Both the position numbers and the translations under genes were made by a program. A stretch of 14,768 bases of DNA, taken from assembly GCA_024644125.1 (NCBI GenBank), contig JAHELQ010000081.1, positions 1 to 14,768 on the forward strand, read 5' to 3'. The notes below the pieces were generated by a model, which did no database searches, was not told where the DNA came from, and saw only the letters and a program-made list of their open reading frames with translations. Positions 13,677 to 14,768 of this stretch are shown piece after piece. The stretch's first letter is position 1; each line of letters opens with the position of its first letter. This DNA is from Candidatus Aminicenantota bacterium. GTDB lineage: Bacteria > Acidobacteriota > Aminicenantia > UBA2199.

Positions 13677-14768
13677 AAGGAATTCCCGAGACGGATATAA
13701 AAAACAGGTTTATGATCGGGTTTGTGCCCCGCGGCGATTCCGGCGGAAATATTATACTTGTCCCGGCCGATGTAAGCGATGAGATTCAGCTCCACGCCAA
13801 ACGAATAAGATGGATCGATGCGTTTGCCGGAATCCTCCCCGATTCCCCATACATTGCCTATATCTGAAAACAGGGTGAGGTAGATTCGTTCAAAACTACG
13901 GAAAATCAAGAAGACTTTCTCGATTTTCACCAAAGCGATTCGATACTCGACATTTATTAAAAATCCACCGGTGCCCACAAAATATCCGGAGGGGTACCCC
14001 CGCATCAATTTGAACAACTGGTTCCCACCCATGGTATTGTCGGCCTGCGACGTGGCGCCCCCCATGTAATAGATCCGGCGGGAATCGCCCCACGAATCGG
14101 CCGTAACCAGGCGGAACGCCAGTACATCGGGTCTGAAAAACGAGGCGTACCTCTTGAATTCCAGAGAGGCCGATTGGATGTTGGCATCGCTTCCCAGCAA
14201 TTTCAATTCACTGCTATACGAGAGGGATAACCACGAGCCGTCATTCAGAGACAACGAATCGTAATAACGACGGGACGAGTTATGAACGAGCCCCAATCGC
14301 AAGCCGTTGTATTCCCCTTCAAATACCTCTCCAGTCTCCGTGTACCAGTCGCGGTAATATTCGAAGTGAATATCTCCGTAGATGCGGAGTTGCCTCTCGA
14401 TGCTGGTATGCAACGGGAACATCCCGGAGAGTCGCAATTGGCGGTTTTCCTGTCTGAACCCCCCCAGGTTGGCGCTGGTGTCGAGATCGGTGAGGTTTGA
14501 GTAATGCAGGTGCAACGTGGGCAGAAAACCATCGAATATATAATCGAAAACGACATTGGCGCTCCGGGATTCAACACCATAATACGCTTCTAGCGAGACA
14601 TAGTGCCTGCCAACCGCATCGTTACCTGTAAAATAGATTCCCGGTTGGAGTTCATTTCCTCCAAACCGGAATAATGGCGAGAAGTACTTCGGCCACAAAT
14701 CGGGGAACGGCCGGTAAGATTCGATATCCCGCTCTTCCGGCTTCCGGGTTGCCGGCAGCGTTTCCTGG
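13673..14768 (-). CDS. Outer-membrane beta-barrel protein, C-terminal part
   Basis: The frame stays open to the right edge, giving 364 visible residues, so the gene's 5' end lies outside the window; the TTG at 14698 is an internal leucine. The visible part begins with a linker (SYRPFPDLWPKYFSP). It then runs as alternating strands rich in aromatic residues, with GNDAVGRHYVSLEAYY, MGGNQLFKLMRGYPSGYFVG and DIGNVWG, and ends FYIRLGNSF with a terminal phenylalanine, the signal read by the BAM complex. This pattern fits the surface-antigen (BamA/TamA-like) barrel found at the end of long proteins with an N-terminal TolB-like or peptidase portion. Which N-terminal domain is present cannot be seen. 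Its stop overlaps that of the last permease. Confidence 0.82.
   Translation of the reverse strand, partial: QETLPATRKPEERDIESYRPFPDLWPKYFSPLFRFGGNELQPGIYFTGNDAVGRHYVSLEAYYGVESRSANVVFDYIFDGFLPTLHLHYSNLTDLDTSANLGGFRQENRQLRLSGMFPLHTSIERQLRIYGDIHFEYYRDWYTETGEVFEGEYNGLRLGLVHNSSRRYYDSLSLNDGSWLSLSYSSELKLLGSDANIQSASLEFKRYASFFRPDVLAFRLVTADSWGDSRRIYYMGGATSQADNTMGGNQLFKLMRGYPSGYFVGTGGFLINVEYRIALVKIEKVFLIFRSFERIYLTLFSDIGNVWGIGEDSGKRIDPSYSFGVELNLIAYIGRDKYNISAGIAAGHKPDHKPVFYIRLGNSF

Noticed and set aside
13679..13686. GGAATTCC palindrome after the last permease
   Set aside because: Eight bases with no T-run and located inside the convergent coding sequence; expected by chance.
12962..13867. Open frame of 301 codons on the plus strand
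   Set aside because: It lies in another frame of the paralogue B permease and runs into the convergent gene. Its translation is low in hydrophobic order and lacks domains, while the permease frame aligns with its neighbour.
14696..14698. TTG as start codon of the outer-membrane protein
   Set aside because: The frame continues without a stop to the window edge, and the residues before it fit the family linker.

Overview
The window is an almost fully coding stretch of chromosome of moderate GC content (mid-40s percent by eye) from a diderm bacterium. It holds fourteen genes: twelve complete and two cut by the window edges. Gram-negative architecture is shown by the outer-membrane beta-barrel at the right edge, which ends in phenylalanine, and by a secreted protein with a Sec signal peptide. 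The tandem PEP-synthase-like proteins with a GAF-type sensor, and the long soluble portion expected for the barrel protein, recall uncultured FCB-group or deltaproteobacteria-like lineages. That placement is inference; there is no rRNA or marker gene here. I see no tRNA, rRNA, CRISPR, insertion sequence or phage gene, and the longest gap between genes is under 100 bases.

Region 1 (1-5186, plus strand) is a tightly overlapping three-gene operon. Its members are the C-terminal end of a PEP-synthase-like ATP-grasp protein, a 1060-residue paralogue carrying an N-terminal GAF-like sensor and a C-terminal pol-beta-type nucleotidyltransferase, and a soluble PAS/PAS/GAF-like protein with no output domain. 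Neither ATP-grasp protein, as far as visible, has the phosphohistidine swivel or PEP-binding domain of true PEP synthase. The operon looks like an undescribed signalling or regulatory module rather than central metabolism.

Region 2 (5187-6788, plus strand) holds radC, behind a good sigma-70-like promoter that overlaps a 24-base palindrome and with its ribosome-binding site inside a small hairpin. It is followed by a WalJ/YycJ-type metallo-beta-lactamase-fold gene whose TATAAT box lies only five bases before the ATG, suggesting leaderless transcription.

Region 3 (6793-8577, minus strand) is a two-gene unit: a DMT/EamA-type transporter, then an unrecognised secreted protein. The first gene has the same promoter layout (18-base spacer, TATAAT, five bases, ATG) as the WalJ-like gene.

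Region 4 (8664-13676, plus strand) begins with a divergently transcribed HAD hydrolase. Next comes a five-gene ABC-2 exporter operon in the order ATPase, permease, ATPase, permease, permease; the last two permeases are clear paralogues. Region 5 (13673-14768, minus strand) is the C-terminal barrel of an outer-membrane protein. Its stop codon overlaps that of the last permease.
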